A stretch of 6,319 bases of DNA from Nostoc sp. GT001 (GCF_030382115.1 NZ_JAUDRJ010000003.1:5076044-5082362); one strand, 5' to 3'. Shown: positions 1-5,755, numbered from the stretch's first letter. Notes: generated by a model from the sequence alone, not told the origin. Translations and numbers: made by a program.

Positions 1-27
1 GTGAAAGATTTGCCAAAAATAGTAAGA

Positions 28-1194
28 ATGAAGCTGGCAGCAAGAGTAAGTCAGGTAACACCTTCATTAACCTTAGCGATCGCAGCCAAGGCTAAGGCAC
101 TGAAGGCGGAAGGAATAGATGTTTGTAGTTTTAGCGCTGGAGAACCAGATTTTGATACCCCAGCGCATATTAAAGCCGCAGCAGTCAAAGCTTTGGATGA
201 AGGCAAAACCAAGTATGGTGCAGCAGCCGGAGAACCAAAGTTAAGGGAAGCGATCGCCCATAAGCTCAAAAATGATAACGGTCTTGATTACAAGTCAGAA
301 AATGTCATCGTCACTAATGGCGGTAAGCATTCTTTGTACAACTTGATGGTGGCATTGATCGATCCAGGTGATGAGGTAATTATCCCTGCACCCTACTGGT
401 TAAGTTATCCCGAAATGGTAACTTTGGTCGGTGGAGTTTCGGTAATTGTGCCCACAAATGCCACAACGGGTTATAAAATTACTCCCGAACAACTCCGTAA
501 AGCAATCACGCCGAAGACGAAGTTATTTATCCTCAACTCTCCATCTAATCCTACAGGGATGGTTTATACGCCAGATGAAATCAAAGCACTGGCGCAGGTA
601 GTAGTTGATGCAGATATCTTTGTCGTCTCTGATGAGATTTACGAAAAGATTCTCTACGACGGTGCAGAACATATCAGCATCGGTTCTCTTGGGAAGGAAA
701 TTTTTGACCGCACTTTGATTAGTAATGGGTTTGCAAAAGCTTATTCTATGACTGGGTGGAGACTTGGTTATTTAGCGGGGCCTGTGGAAATTATTAAAGC
801 AGCGAGTTCCATTCAAGGACATAGTACATCTAACGTGTGTACCTTTGCCCAATATGGTGCGATCGCAGCGCTACAAAGTTCTCAAGATTGTGTCGAAGAA
901 ATGCGCCAAGCCTTCGCCAAACGCCGACAGGTAATGCTAGACAGACTCAACGCTATTCCCGGATTGAGTACCGCAAAACCAGATGGCGCTTTTTATCTGT
1001 TCCCTGATATCAGCAAAACCGGTCTAAAATCCCTAGAATTTTGTGACGCTTTGTTGGAACAACATCAAGTTGCTGTCATTCCCGGAATTGCTTTTGGCGC
1101 TGATAACAACATTCGCCTTTCCTACGCCACAGATATGGCGACGATTGAAAAGGGAATGGATAGATTAGAGAAATTTGTCAAGTCGCGTATTTAG
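28..1194 (+). CDS. aspC: Pyridoxal-phosphate aspartate aminotransferase (class I, subgroup Ib type)
   Basis: This enzyme transfers the amino group between aspartate and 2-oxoglutarate, giving oxaloacetate and glutamate, in the cytoplasm with a PLP cofactor. The 388-residue product (numbered from the ATG at 28) has the full fold type I signature: [10 protein letters not shown] near residues 36-45, [14 protein letters not shown] near 63-76, NSPSNPTG at 170-177, [11 protein letters not shown] at 202-212, the PLP-binding lysine K237 in [13 protein letters not shown], and the substrate carboxylate arginine R363 in NNIRLSYA. Length is normal for the family. An in-frame GTG at position 1 would add nine residues (MKDLPKIVR). 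I prefer the ATG because [13 protein letters not shown] is the usual N-terminus in this family, but the window edge hides the upstream region. Some subgroup Ib members also transaminate prephenate, which cannot be decided here. Two hairpins follow the stop. Three HIP1 sites lie inside the gene. Confidence 0.95.
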   Translation: MKLAARVSQVTPSLTLAIAAKAKALKAEGIDVCSFSAGEPDFDTPAHIKAAAVKALDEGKTKYGAAAGEPKLREAIAHKLKNDNGLDYKSENVIVTNGGKHSLYNLMVALIDPGDEVIIPAPYWLSYPEMVTLVGGVSVIVPTNATTGYKITPEQLRKAITPKTKLFILNSPSNPTGMVYTPDEIKALAQVVVDADIFVVSDEIYEKILYDGAEHISIGSLGKEIFDRTLISNGFAKAYSMTGWRLGYLAGPVEIIKAASSIQGHSTSNVCTFAQYGAIAALQSSQDCVEEMRQAFAKRRQVMLDRLNAIPGLSTAKPDGAFYLFPDISKTGLKSLEFCDALLEQHQVAVIPGIAFGADNNIRLSYATDMATIEKGMDRLEKFVKSRI

Positions 1195-1211
1195 TTGGTT
1201 GTCATTTGTGA

Positions 1212-1231
1212 GGAGAATTTATCAATTCTCC
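1212..1231 (+). terminator. Perfect 8-bp hairpin just after aspC
   Basis: GGAGAATT (1212-1219) pairs with AATTCTCC (1224-1231) around a TATC loop, 17 nt after the aspC stop. No T-run follows directly, so alone it is more likely an mRNA 3'-end stabiliser or the first of a pair of terminator stems than a complete intrinsic terminator. Confidence 0.4.
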
Positions 1232-1239
1232 AACTATTT

Positions 1240-1280
1240 AACTCCACCTTTTCGACTCAGAACTGGTGGAGTTCATTTTT
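1240..1280 (+). terminator. Rho-independent-like terminator of aspC
   Basis: AACTCCACC (1240-1248) is perfectly complementary to GGTGGAGTT (1265-1273). The stem is 9 bp with a 16-nt loop that can be shortened by TTC/GAA pairing, and it is followed by CATTTTT. This is the best candidate for the end of the aspC transcript. It lies directly before the tandem array, so the array is probably not routinely transcribed from the aspC promoter. Read on the minus strand, the stem has no good T-tail. Confidence 0.55.
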
Positions 1281-1284
1281 AAAC

Positions 1285-1609
1285 CTCAAGTTTCGTGTTC
1301 CGAAGCTCAAGTTTCGTGTTCCAAAGCTCAAGTTCCGAGTTCCAAAGCTCAAGTTCCGAGTTCCAAAGCTCAAGTTTCGTGTTCCAAAGCTCAAGTTTCG
1401 TGTTCCGAAGCTCAAGTTTCATGTTCCGAAGCTCAAGTTTCATGTTCTAAAGCTCAAGTTTCGTGTTCTGAAGCTCAAGTTCCGAGTTCCGAAGCTCAAG
1501 TTTCGTGTTCCGAAGCTCAAGTTTCGTGTTCCGAAGCTCAAGTTCCGAGTTCCGAAGCTCAAGTTTCGTGTTCCGAAGCTCAAGTTCCGAGTTCCGAAGC
1601 TCAAGTTCC
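1285..1609. repeat. 21-bp tandem repeat array, 15 full copies plus one partial, with 7-bp substructure
   Basis: Fifteen exact-length units begin at 1285, 1306, 1327 and so on every 21 bp to 1579. A partial sixteenth starts at 1600 and breaks down after about 10 bp. There are no indels. Each unit opens with CTCAAG, followed by TTTCGTG (type A) or TTCCGAG (type B; units 3, 4, 10, 13, 15), then TTCCGAAG or a close variant. In heptamer phase, type B reads GTTCCGA, GTTCCGA, AGCTCAA, so the 21-mer is three 7-mers, two of them identical. Units 7 and 8 share a CGT-to-CAT change and units 8 and 9 share CCG-to-CTG, so neighbours resemble each other, as expected from slippage or unequal exchange. All three plus-strand frames are open through the array. 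One of them, running 1195-1659 from a TTG with no visible ribosome binding site, reads LKFRVPK repeats. I do not call it a gene. Heptanucleotide tandem repeats are well known in filamentous cyanobacteria. Confidence 0.95.
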
Positions 1610-1617
1610 AGAGGTTT

Positions 1618-1875
1618 TTAGTAAAACATCGCTTGTTTCATTGGCTCTATGTCATCTAAAAACAACTCACGGGATTCAAGATAATATAAGATTACTTCAA
1701 TAGGATCTCGTGTTTCGGTTGGGTAATACCTTTGCTCGTATGCTTTAACAAGCGTAGTTAAAACTTCCAAGCGGTCAAACTCTGGTGTATTGAGTCCTGC
1801 ATCAAACAATCTTTCAATTTCATCAAGTGCAGCACGATAATCAGCTTCGGTGTGAATAAGATGGGTTTTAAGCAT
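1618..1875 (-). pseudogene. higA: HigA-family antitoxin, C-terminally truncated
   Basis: The 85-residue product matches the N-terminal part of HigA-like (COG5499-type) antitoxins: MLKTH..RTEADYxxALxEIExLFDA near residues 1-26, NTPEFDRLEVLTTLVKAYEQRYYP at 29-52, then DPIEVILYYLES at 58-69, which begins the Xre-type helix-turn-helix. Family members usually run to about 110-130 residues, with a segment like GSRARVSEVLNxKRPLT after the DIEP-type sequence. Here homology stops at DIEP (residues 75-78) and the tail MKQAMFY ends in TAA only about 9 bp from the tandem array. The DNA-reading half is therefore missing and operator binding is doubtful. GAGGAAG (1884-1890), 8 nt before the ATG, is a good ribosome binding site, so a short protein could still be made. 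The toxin gene upstream is reduced to a remnant. Family assignment is by recognition of sequence pattern only; the truncation call is an inference from the usual family length. Confidence 0.7.
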
Positions 1876-1888
1876 AGATATTACTTCC

Positions 1889-1930
1889 TCAAATACTTAT
1901 TGCATTTACGTTGTCGTATTCTTTAAAGAA
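1889..1930 (-). pseudogene. higB: 3' remnant of a HigB-family toxin gene
   Basis: On the minus strand, directly before the antitoxin, a short frame reads FFKEYDNVNAISI and stop (TGA at complement 1889-1891). HigB-type mRNA interferases typically end in a motif like GTHKEYDxVNAxxI, so KEYDNVNAISI fits the last residues of the toxin. The stop lies 13 nt before the antitoxin ATG, the usual toxin-then-antitoxin spacing for higBA. A TAA in frame (complement 1931-1933) and loss of similarity upstream show that the rest of the toxin has gone. The fragment is short, so chance similarity cannot be excluded, but its position next to a HigA-like gene makes it persuasive. Confidence 0.5.
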
Positions 1931-1933
1931 TTA

Positions 1934-2089
1934 TGCCCGTGAAGGCAATTATGCTGCCAACATCACCGGATATGAACAAAATATACGAAATAACTTTATT
2001 TCTTCATTCATAAAATAATGAAAAGTTTGATACCGCCAAAAGTTTTGATTTCAACTTTTGGGTTGATATTTTTAGATTAGGTAACAATC
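1934..2089. other. Spacer without a supported gene
   Basis: AT-rich spacer between the toxin remnant and the G-rich patch. It continues where the body of the toxin would be expected, but no HigB-like frame is seen. A plus-strand frame of about 45 codons crosses this region and ends in TAA near 2020, but it has no ATG and no family resemblance. The only clear structure is the hairpin at 2036-2061. Confidence 0.5.
2036..2061. terminator. Perfect 9-bp hairpin, possible terminator
   Basis: CCAAAAGTT (2036-2044) and AACTTTTGG (2053-2061) are exact inverted repeats around an 8-nt loop. On the plus strand it is followed by GTTGATATTTTTAG. On the minus strand it lies about 115 nt beyond the glycosyltransferase stop and has no T-run. 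It may end transcripts from either side; its role is uncertain. Confidence 0.35.
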
Positions 2090-2173
2090 GGGGAGAACTA
2101 GGGGAGTAGGGAAGTAGGGGAGCAGTGAGTTGCAGTAAGTTTTTTCCCTCTGCCCCTCTGCCCCTCTGCCCTC
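2090..2173. repeat. G-rich and C-rich octamer repeats in inverted arrangement, G-quadruplex pattern on both strands
   Basis: The left arm (2090-2124) consists of GGGGAGTA-like octamers and the right arm (2146-2173) of CCCCTCTG octamers, separated by about 21 nt that include a six-T run. The plus-strand G-runs at 2090, 2101, 2109 and 2117 are separated by loops of 7, 4 and 5 nt. The minus strand of the right arm has four runs of three or four G separated each time by CAGA. Both satisfy the usual G3 with 1-7 nt loop quadruplex pattern. The arms are also loosely complementary. The patch begins about 5 bp after the glycosyltransferase stop, so it lies in that gene's 3' untranslated region. Confidence 0.7.
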
Positions 2174-2177
2174 ACCT

Positions 2178-3365
2178 CTATATCAACTGCATCTCTTGCA
2201 ATCCTTGGCGTAGCCTCTTCGCCTCTTCGGGATTATACCTTTCGTGAAGGGCGATCGCCTTTTTAAAAGCTGCTAAACTATCTTGATGATTGCCAATTTT
2301 TAGCAACACTACCCCTAAATTTTGATATGCTTCGGCATAGTTGGGATTTAAGGTAATTGCATGTTGATAATATACGATCGCATCTGCAAATAAACCCAAA
2401 GCCTTAAATGTCATCGCCAAATTATAATGTCCAAAAACAAAAGTGGGATCTATTTTCAAAGCTGTAGTATAAGCAGTTTTCGCACCGTTGAAATCTCCTG
2501 CTGCTTTGAGTAAGTTACCCAAGTTGTTGTATGCTCCTAGTTTGAGCATCGGATAAATTGGCAATTTGATGGCAGCTTGATAGTGAGAAATCGCCTGTGG
2601 GGATTTTTGCAACCGACTGTAGGCAATGCCTAAATGATAGTGGAGTTCATATAAAATATCGTAGTTGTCTTCAGCAACGGTGATTCCTCGTCTGAGCAAA
2701 TCCATACCTTGAGAAATTTTCCCAGTTTGCACATACAACGCCCCTAATTTACTGCAAACATAGGGATCGTTGGGATGAGTTGCGAGAAACCCTTCCATTG
2801 CTGTAGTGGCTTTGGCATATTTGTTATTTTGAGCGATCGCACTTTTTTGATATCCTGTGTGTACAAGTGCAACCCCAGGTAAATAACCTATTTGCCAGTA
2901 GGGTTCTTTGGTTAAAATTTCCGACACACTATCATCTACCAAGGCATGGTAAGGACGGTCAAAACGAATATCTGGATGATTACGGAATAGCCTGGAAACC
3001 AGAGAATAGGGAGATTGTTCTGCACCAACTTCCTGACGAACGAGGTTGATGAGCAGATATTCATCTCTTGCGATCGCCTCTCGCAACTGCGGTACAATTG
3101 CAGGAGTCAGAGTTTCATCAGCATCCAATACCAAAATCCAATCACCAGTGACATATTTGAGAGCTGCATTGCGGGCAGCACTGAAATCATTACACCATTT
3201 AAAATGATGGACTTTTGCACCGAGTTGTTGGGCAATATTGGGAGTGCGATCGATTGAGCCTGTATCCAAGACTATCATTTCATCCACTACTTTTCTCACA
3301 CTGCTCAGGCATTTAGGCAGTGTTGCTGCTTCGTTTTTCACAATCATGCATAGACTCAAACTCAT
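2178..3365 (-). CDS. Family 2 glycosyltransferase fused to TPR repeats
   Basis: The 395-residue protein has an N-terminal GT-A glycosyltransferase domain of family 2 (about residues 1-170) and a C-terminal TPR solenoid (about 200-380). Visible GT2 features are the opening strand SLCMIVKNEAATLPKCL, VLDTGSIDRT at 32-41 for the nucleotide-sugar site, WCNDFSAARNAAL at 57-69, and the metal-binding DADE at 81-84. At least four to five TPR-like units follow near 202-235, 240-273, 276-309, 310-343 and 344-377, the clearest being GHYNLAMTFKALGLFADAI and AYQNLGVVLLKIGNHQDSL. There is no signal peptide or membrane segment, so it is probably cytoplasmic. It likely adds a sugar to a glycan or protein acceptor, with TPRs holding a partner; donor and acceptor cannot be read from sequence. 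The sequence before the ATG is C/T-rich and has no Shine-Dalgarno. It is divergent from pxcA. Confidence 0.9.
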   Translation of the reverse strand: MSLSLCMIVKNEAATLPKCLSSVRKVVDEMIVLDTGSIDRTPNIAQQLGAKVHHFKWCNDFSAARNAALKYVTGDWILVLDADETLTPAIVPQLREAIARDEYLLINLVRQEVGAEQSPYSLVSRLFRNHPDIRFDRPYHALVDDSVSEILTKEPYWQIGYLPGVALVHTGYQKSAIAQNNKYAKATTAMEGFLATHPNDPYVCSKLGALYVQTGKISQGMDLLRRGITVAEDNYDILYELHYHLGIAYSRLQKSPQAISHYQAAIKLPIYPMLKLGAYNNLGNLLKAAGDFNGAKTAYTTALKIDPTFVFGHYNLAMTFKALGLFADAIVYYQHAITLNPNYAEAYQNLGVVLLKIGNHQDSLAAFKKAIALHERYNPEEAKRLRQGLQEMQLI

Positions 3366-3537
3366 AATTTAAAACTTGGGAGTGGGGAGTAGTGAATAGA
3401 GGGAAGGGAGATGAGAAAGCAACATCGTTACTTCCTATTCCCTTTAACAGTGATAAACTCTGCATAGTGGAAAATTTGCCTCGATTATGAAATGTTACAA
3501 TCAAAGCTTCTCTATCGAGCATAAACACTGATGGATG

Positions 3538-3593
3538 GTGTCAATAATGACAGTGTAATGGATAGACTGTCAATATAAATAACCAGTGTCAAT
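3538..3593. promoter_or_regulatory. Cluster of four GTGTCAAT-like boxes with overlapping dyads, candidate operator
   Basis: Four related octamers run in the same direction: GTGTCAAT (3538-3545), GTGTAAT preceded by CA (3551-3559), CTGTCAAT (3567-3574) and GTGTCAAT (3586-3593). Two perfect dyads overlap them: TGTCA-N4-TGACA (3539-3552) and TGACAGT-N11-ACTGTCA (3548-3572). Read on the minus strand, each complete box gives ATTGACA. One of these (TTGACA at about 3568-3573) has a weak CATTAT 18 nt further on, a possible promoter towards the glycosyltransferase. This looks like a binding site for a dimeric regulator, but no known operator consensus is recognised. Confidence 0.4.
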
Positions 3594-3616
3594 CTATGCC
3601 GATCCATCTGACTTTA

Positions 3617-3685
3617 TCAGGTAATATAAAATTGCTAGTGTAGACGTAGCCCTTTCTAGACATCGCATCAGGGAGTATTACCTGA
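3617..3685. repeat. 10-bp perfect inverted repeat bounding a 69-bp segment
   Basis: TCAGGTAATA (3617-3626) is the exact reverse complement of TATTACCTGA (3676-3685), with 49 bp between them. The spacing is too long for a simple terminator. It could be the terminal repeats of a decayed miniature element or a looped regulatory site upstream of pxcA. No target-site duplication is evident. Confidence 0.4.
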
Positions 3686-3741
3686 ATCTGGATTGGACTA
3701 ATTATTTAGCTGTTATTACCCATTTTTTATGATTATATAAC

Positions 3742-3747
3742 TATAAT
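3742..3747 (+). promoter_or_regulatory. Consensus -10 box upstream of pxcA
   Basis: A perfect TATAAT lies 27 bp before the pxcA ATG, so transcription would begin about 20 nt before the start codon. No TTGACA-like -35 is present at 16-18 bp upstream, so the promoter may depend on an activator. The start codon itself has no clear Shine-Dalgarno. Confidence 0.45.
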
Positions 3748-3774
3748 ACACATTATCTAAAAGTCATATATGTA

Positions 3775-5037
3775 ATGAAAAACTCACTTACCAGAACATT
3801 CCAAAAATATTTGCGATCGCTGAACCGTTGGTTTTCAAATACACCAGAAAGGGCACTTTTAGAAGCTTACGAAGCAGCTCAGAGAATTAAAAACATTGAG
3901 AACGAACATTTTGATAACAAAAAAATATCTTTACAATCAGTAAATTATACTGAAAATGTAATGTCTTACTGGCAAGTATACCTTAATAAGAACCTAACTA
4001 TTATTAAGATCAGGCTTGCAGAATTCCAGCTTAGTCGCGGAATTGTCAATATCTCTAATTCTGTTTTATTAGAAAAATTGAAGGTTGTTGATGAAGTAGT
4101 AGAGAAATATGCTATCAAAGATGAGGTAATTAATAATAGTCCCTCAGTGCCAACTTATCAGCCTTTAAAAATCAATGATAACGAAATAAAAAAACAGTTA
4201 AATTCATCTAAAATAAATGATACTCAAGTTAAAGCTCCAATTCCAAAAAGTAGACTGAGTAATAGTTCTATTGGCAGAAGAATTAATAAAATTCAAGCAG
4301 ATTTTGCACCGCAGACAGAAGAAGAGTTTGTTAGAAATTATCGCATTTCTAAAGGTAGAACAATAATTTCCCTGCGATTTTTGATAATTCTCATTCTTGT
4401 ACCGCTTTTAAGTCAATATTTATCTAAAGAATTTATAGTAACTCCAATATTAGAAAGGGTTAGAGGAGATAATGCAACTCAAATCTTCATTAATTCTGAT
4501 ATGGAAAAAGAAGCTATCCATGAATTACATAATTTTCAAGAAGAACTGAGATTTGAATATTTTCTTAATCAAGCACCACCACTTTCTTCAGAGCTAACAC
4601 AAGAAAAAATCAAAAGTAAAGCAATTGAAATCTCTGAAGAATTTAGCAGAAAAAGTAATAGTAGTATTAGTAATGCTTTTGCTGATTTAATATCACTCTT
4701 TGCTTTTGGTATAGTTATCGCCATGAGCAAAAGAGAAATTGTAATTCTTAAGTCTTTTATGGATACCATTGTCTCTGGTCTCAGCGATAGTGCTAAGGCT
4801 TTTTTAATTATTCTATTTACAGATATATTTGTAGGATTTCACTCACCAGATGGGTGGGAAGTTCTTCTTGCGGGATTGGCAGAACATTTAGGTCTACCAG
4901 CCAGTAGAAATGTAATCTTTTTCTTTATTGCGACATTTCCTGTAATTTTAAACACTATCTTTAAATACTGGATATTCCGCTATCTCAGTCGTTTATCTCC
5001 ATCGTCATTAGCTACATTAAAAGAGATGGACGAGTAA
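3775..5037 (+). CDS. pxcA: PxcA (CotA/CemA family) proton extrusion protein
   Basis: PxcA is an inner-membrane protein needed for light-induced proton extrusion in cyanobacteria. It is the homologue of chloroplast CemA and is linked to pH homeostasis and inorganic carbon uptake. The 420-residue product shows the family N-terminus (STPERALxEAYEAA-like stretch at residues 21-35, then IKNIENEHF at 38-46), a poorly conserved polar linker (about 115-165), and the conserved membrane domain. Likely membrane segments are 199-215, 299-317, 340-355 and 377-397. The most diagnostic block is HSPDGWEVLLAGLAEHLGLP (356-375), followed by NTIFKYWIFRYLSRLSPSSLATLKEMDE to the end, matching the CemA C-terminus. 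Length is slightly short relative to the roughly 440-470 residues I would expect of cyanobacterial PxcA, the difference probably lying in the linker. The gene appears monocistronic, with its own TATAAT and a 121-bp spacer after it. Codon use is more AT-rich than in aspC. Confidence 0.92.
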   Translation: MKNSLTRTFQKYLRSLNRWFSNTPERALLEAYEAAQRIKNIENEHFDNKKISLQSVNYTENVMSYWQVYLNKNLTIIKIRLAEFQLSRGIVNISNSVLLEKLKVVDEVVEKYAIKDEVINNSPSVPTYQPLKINDNEIKKQLNSSKINDTQVKAPIPKSRLSNSSIGRRINKIQADFAPQTEEEFVRNYRISKGRTIISLRFLIILILVPLLSQYLSKEFIVTPILERVRGDNATQIFINSDMEKEAIHELHNFQEELRFEYFLNQAPPLSSELTQEKIKSKAIEISEEFSRKSNSSISNAFADLISLFAFGIVIAMSKREIVILKSFMDTIVSGLSDSAKAFLIILFTDIFVGFHSPDGWEVLLAGLAEHLGLPASRNVIFFFIATFPVILNTIFKYWIFRYLSRLSPSSLATLKEMDE

Positions 5038-5107
5038 TTGGTAATTATCCAACGCCCAAATTCACTTACTTTGAGTAAAGAATATATTTCTTACCAGAAA
5101 TCAATTA

Positions 5108-5124
5108 ATTACAAATTACAAATT
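5108..5124. repeat. Short heptamer tandem repeat ATTACAA
   Basis: Two and a half perfect copies of ATTACAA lie in the pxcA downstream spacer. Short heptamer repeats of this kind are common between genes in filamentous cyanobacteria. The rest of the 5038-5158 spacer has only weak hairpins (for example TTGG and CCAA around 5038-5052) and no convincing terminator. Confidence 0.6.
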
Positions 5125-5188
5125 ATTTTCACGCATTTGTCTTTTGATTCGCTAGGCTATGTATATCCTGGTTTTTCCGAAGTATACT

Positions 5189-5665
5189 ATGGATTTTGAA
5201 AGCAAAGTTAATGCCTCAACTCCTACAGATAACATAGAGTTTGCTCAACCAACTACTACCCGTAAGCCGCTGGAACTGCTGCGAGATACTGAGGCTTTAC
5301 TTCGTCGCCCAACTGTAGCGAAACTGTCGCCGATTTTGCCACTAAAACTGAGCAATAGATTCCAAGCAACTTCATCTTTGGCAGATGACTCCTTTAAGGA
5401 ACTGGCAGAAATTGACCTAAATACTATTAGTGATTTTGAACTGCGTCCTGCACGAATTTTTGTTGGCTTGAGCCTTGTTGGTTTTGGGGCGCTCATGATA
5501 TTGGTGCTGCTGTTATACTTAAACACATTGCATCCACAAACCAGTACAGTTGTGCCGATTCGGCAATATTGGTATCAATATATTTGGTTTGTCTGTTTAG
5601 GTATCACAGGGATGTTTATCTTGGGACGTGAAGCAATGCGTCCTATGCCAAAACGACGCAAGTAA
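5189..5665 (+). CDS. Small two-helix membrane protein of unknown function
   Basis: I do not recognise a named family. From the ATG at 5189 the product is 158 residues. A polar N-terminal region of about 85 residues is rich in Thr, Ser and Pro and includes RKPLELLRDTEALLRRP and LSPILPLKLSNRF. Two hydrophobic segments follow, near residues 90-112 (IFVGLSLVGFGALMILVLLL) and 128-146 (YQYIWFVCLGITGMFILG). The protein ends in a basic tail, RPMPKRRK. The basic tail suggests both ends face the cytoplasm with a short external loop of about 15 residues. An in-frame ATG at 5159 would add ten residues (MYILVFPKYT). I prefer 5189 because a GAAG precedes it at suitable spacing, but the evidence is weak. 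It is co-oriented with pxcA, 121-151 bp downstream, and a strong hairpin follows. A real gene is likely from length, codon pattern and coherent topology. Confidence 0.75.
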   Translation: MDFESKVNASTPTDNIEFAQPTTTRKPLELLRDTEALLRRPTVAKLSPILPLKLSNRFQATSSLADDSFKELAEIDLNTISDFELRPARIFVGLSLVGFGALMILVLLLYLNTLHPQTSTVVPIRQYWYQYIWFVCLGITGMFILGREAMRPMPKRRK

Positions 5666-5708
5666 TTCGTAACTAAGTTTTGTCACAGAGAGATGAATGA
5701 AAAAGAAT

Positions 5709-5736
5709 GTAGAGAGGTAGCAGTGCTACTCTCTAC
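5709..5736 (+). terminator. Strong hairpin after the membrane-protein gene
   Basis: GTAGAGAG and TAGCA (5709-5722, with one bulged G at 5717) pair with TGCTA and CTCTCTAC (5724-5736). Since a loop needs at least three bases, the effective loop is AGT. It lies 44 nt beyond the stop. The following sequence AGGATTTCTGG has only a weak T-run, so termination may be inefficient. Confidence 0.5.
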
Positions 5737-5755
5737 AGGATTTCTGGATAACGCA

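Larger units (their letters stand above)
3366..3774. other. Divergent intergenic region between the glycosyltransferase and pxcA
   Basis: This 409-bp stretch separates two divergently transcribed genes and should hold both promoters. It contains a G-rich patch (G-runs at 3378, 3384, 3401 and 3406), the cluster of GTGTCAAT-like boxes at 3538-3593, a 10-bp inverted repeat spanning 3617-3685, and a TATAAT at 3742. A 71-codon minus-strand frame overlaps the glycosyltransferase start at 3313-3528; it has no family resemblance and I regard it as spurious. Confidence 0.7.

Noticed and set aside
1285..1609. Possible CRISPR array
   Set aside because: The copies are contiguous 21-bp units with no unique spacers, and there are no cas genes.
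1266..1703. A 145-codon plus-strand frame reading QVSCSEA repeats from an ATG
   Set aside because: It is the array read in another frame. The A/B unit differences change its amino acids, it has no ribosome binding site, and it runs antisense into the antitoxin gene.
1877..2020. About 45 plus-strand codons containing NYAREGNYAANITGY
   Set aside because: No ATG or ribosome binding site and no family match. The minus-strand HigB-like remnant explains part of the same DNA better.
2867..3257. Two plus-strand frames of 60 and 80 codons
   Set aside because: They lie wholly antisense within the glycosyltransferase coding sequence and show no recognisable protein features.
3366..3410. G-quadruplex upstream of the glycosyltransferase
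   Set aside because: G-runs at 3378, 3384, 3401 and 3406 exist, but the middle loop is 13 nt, longer than the usual limit of 7.
3313..3528. A 71-codon minus-strand frame overlapping the glycosyltransferase start
   Set aside because: No family resemblance; it covers the promoter region and the first codons of a well-supported gene in another frame.
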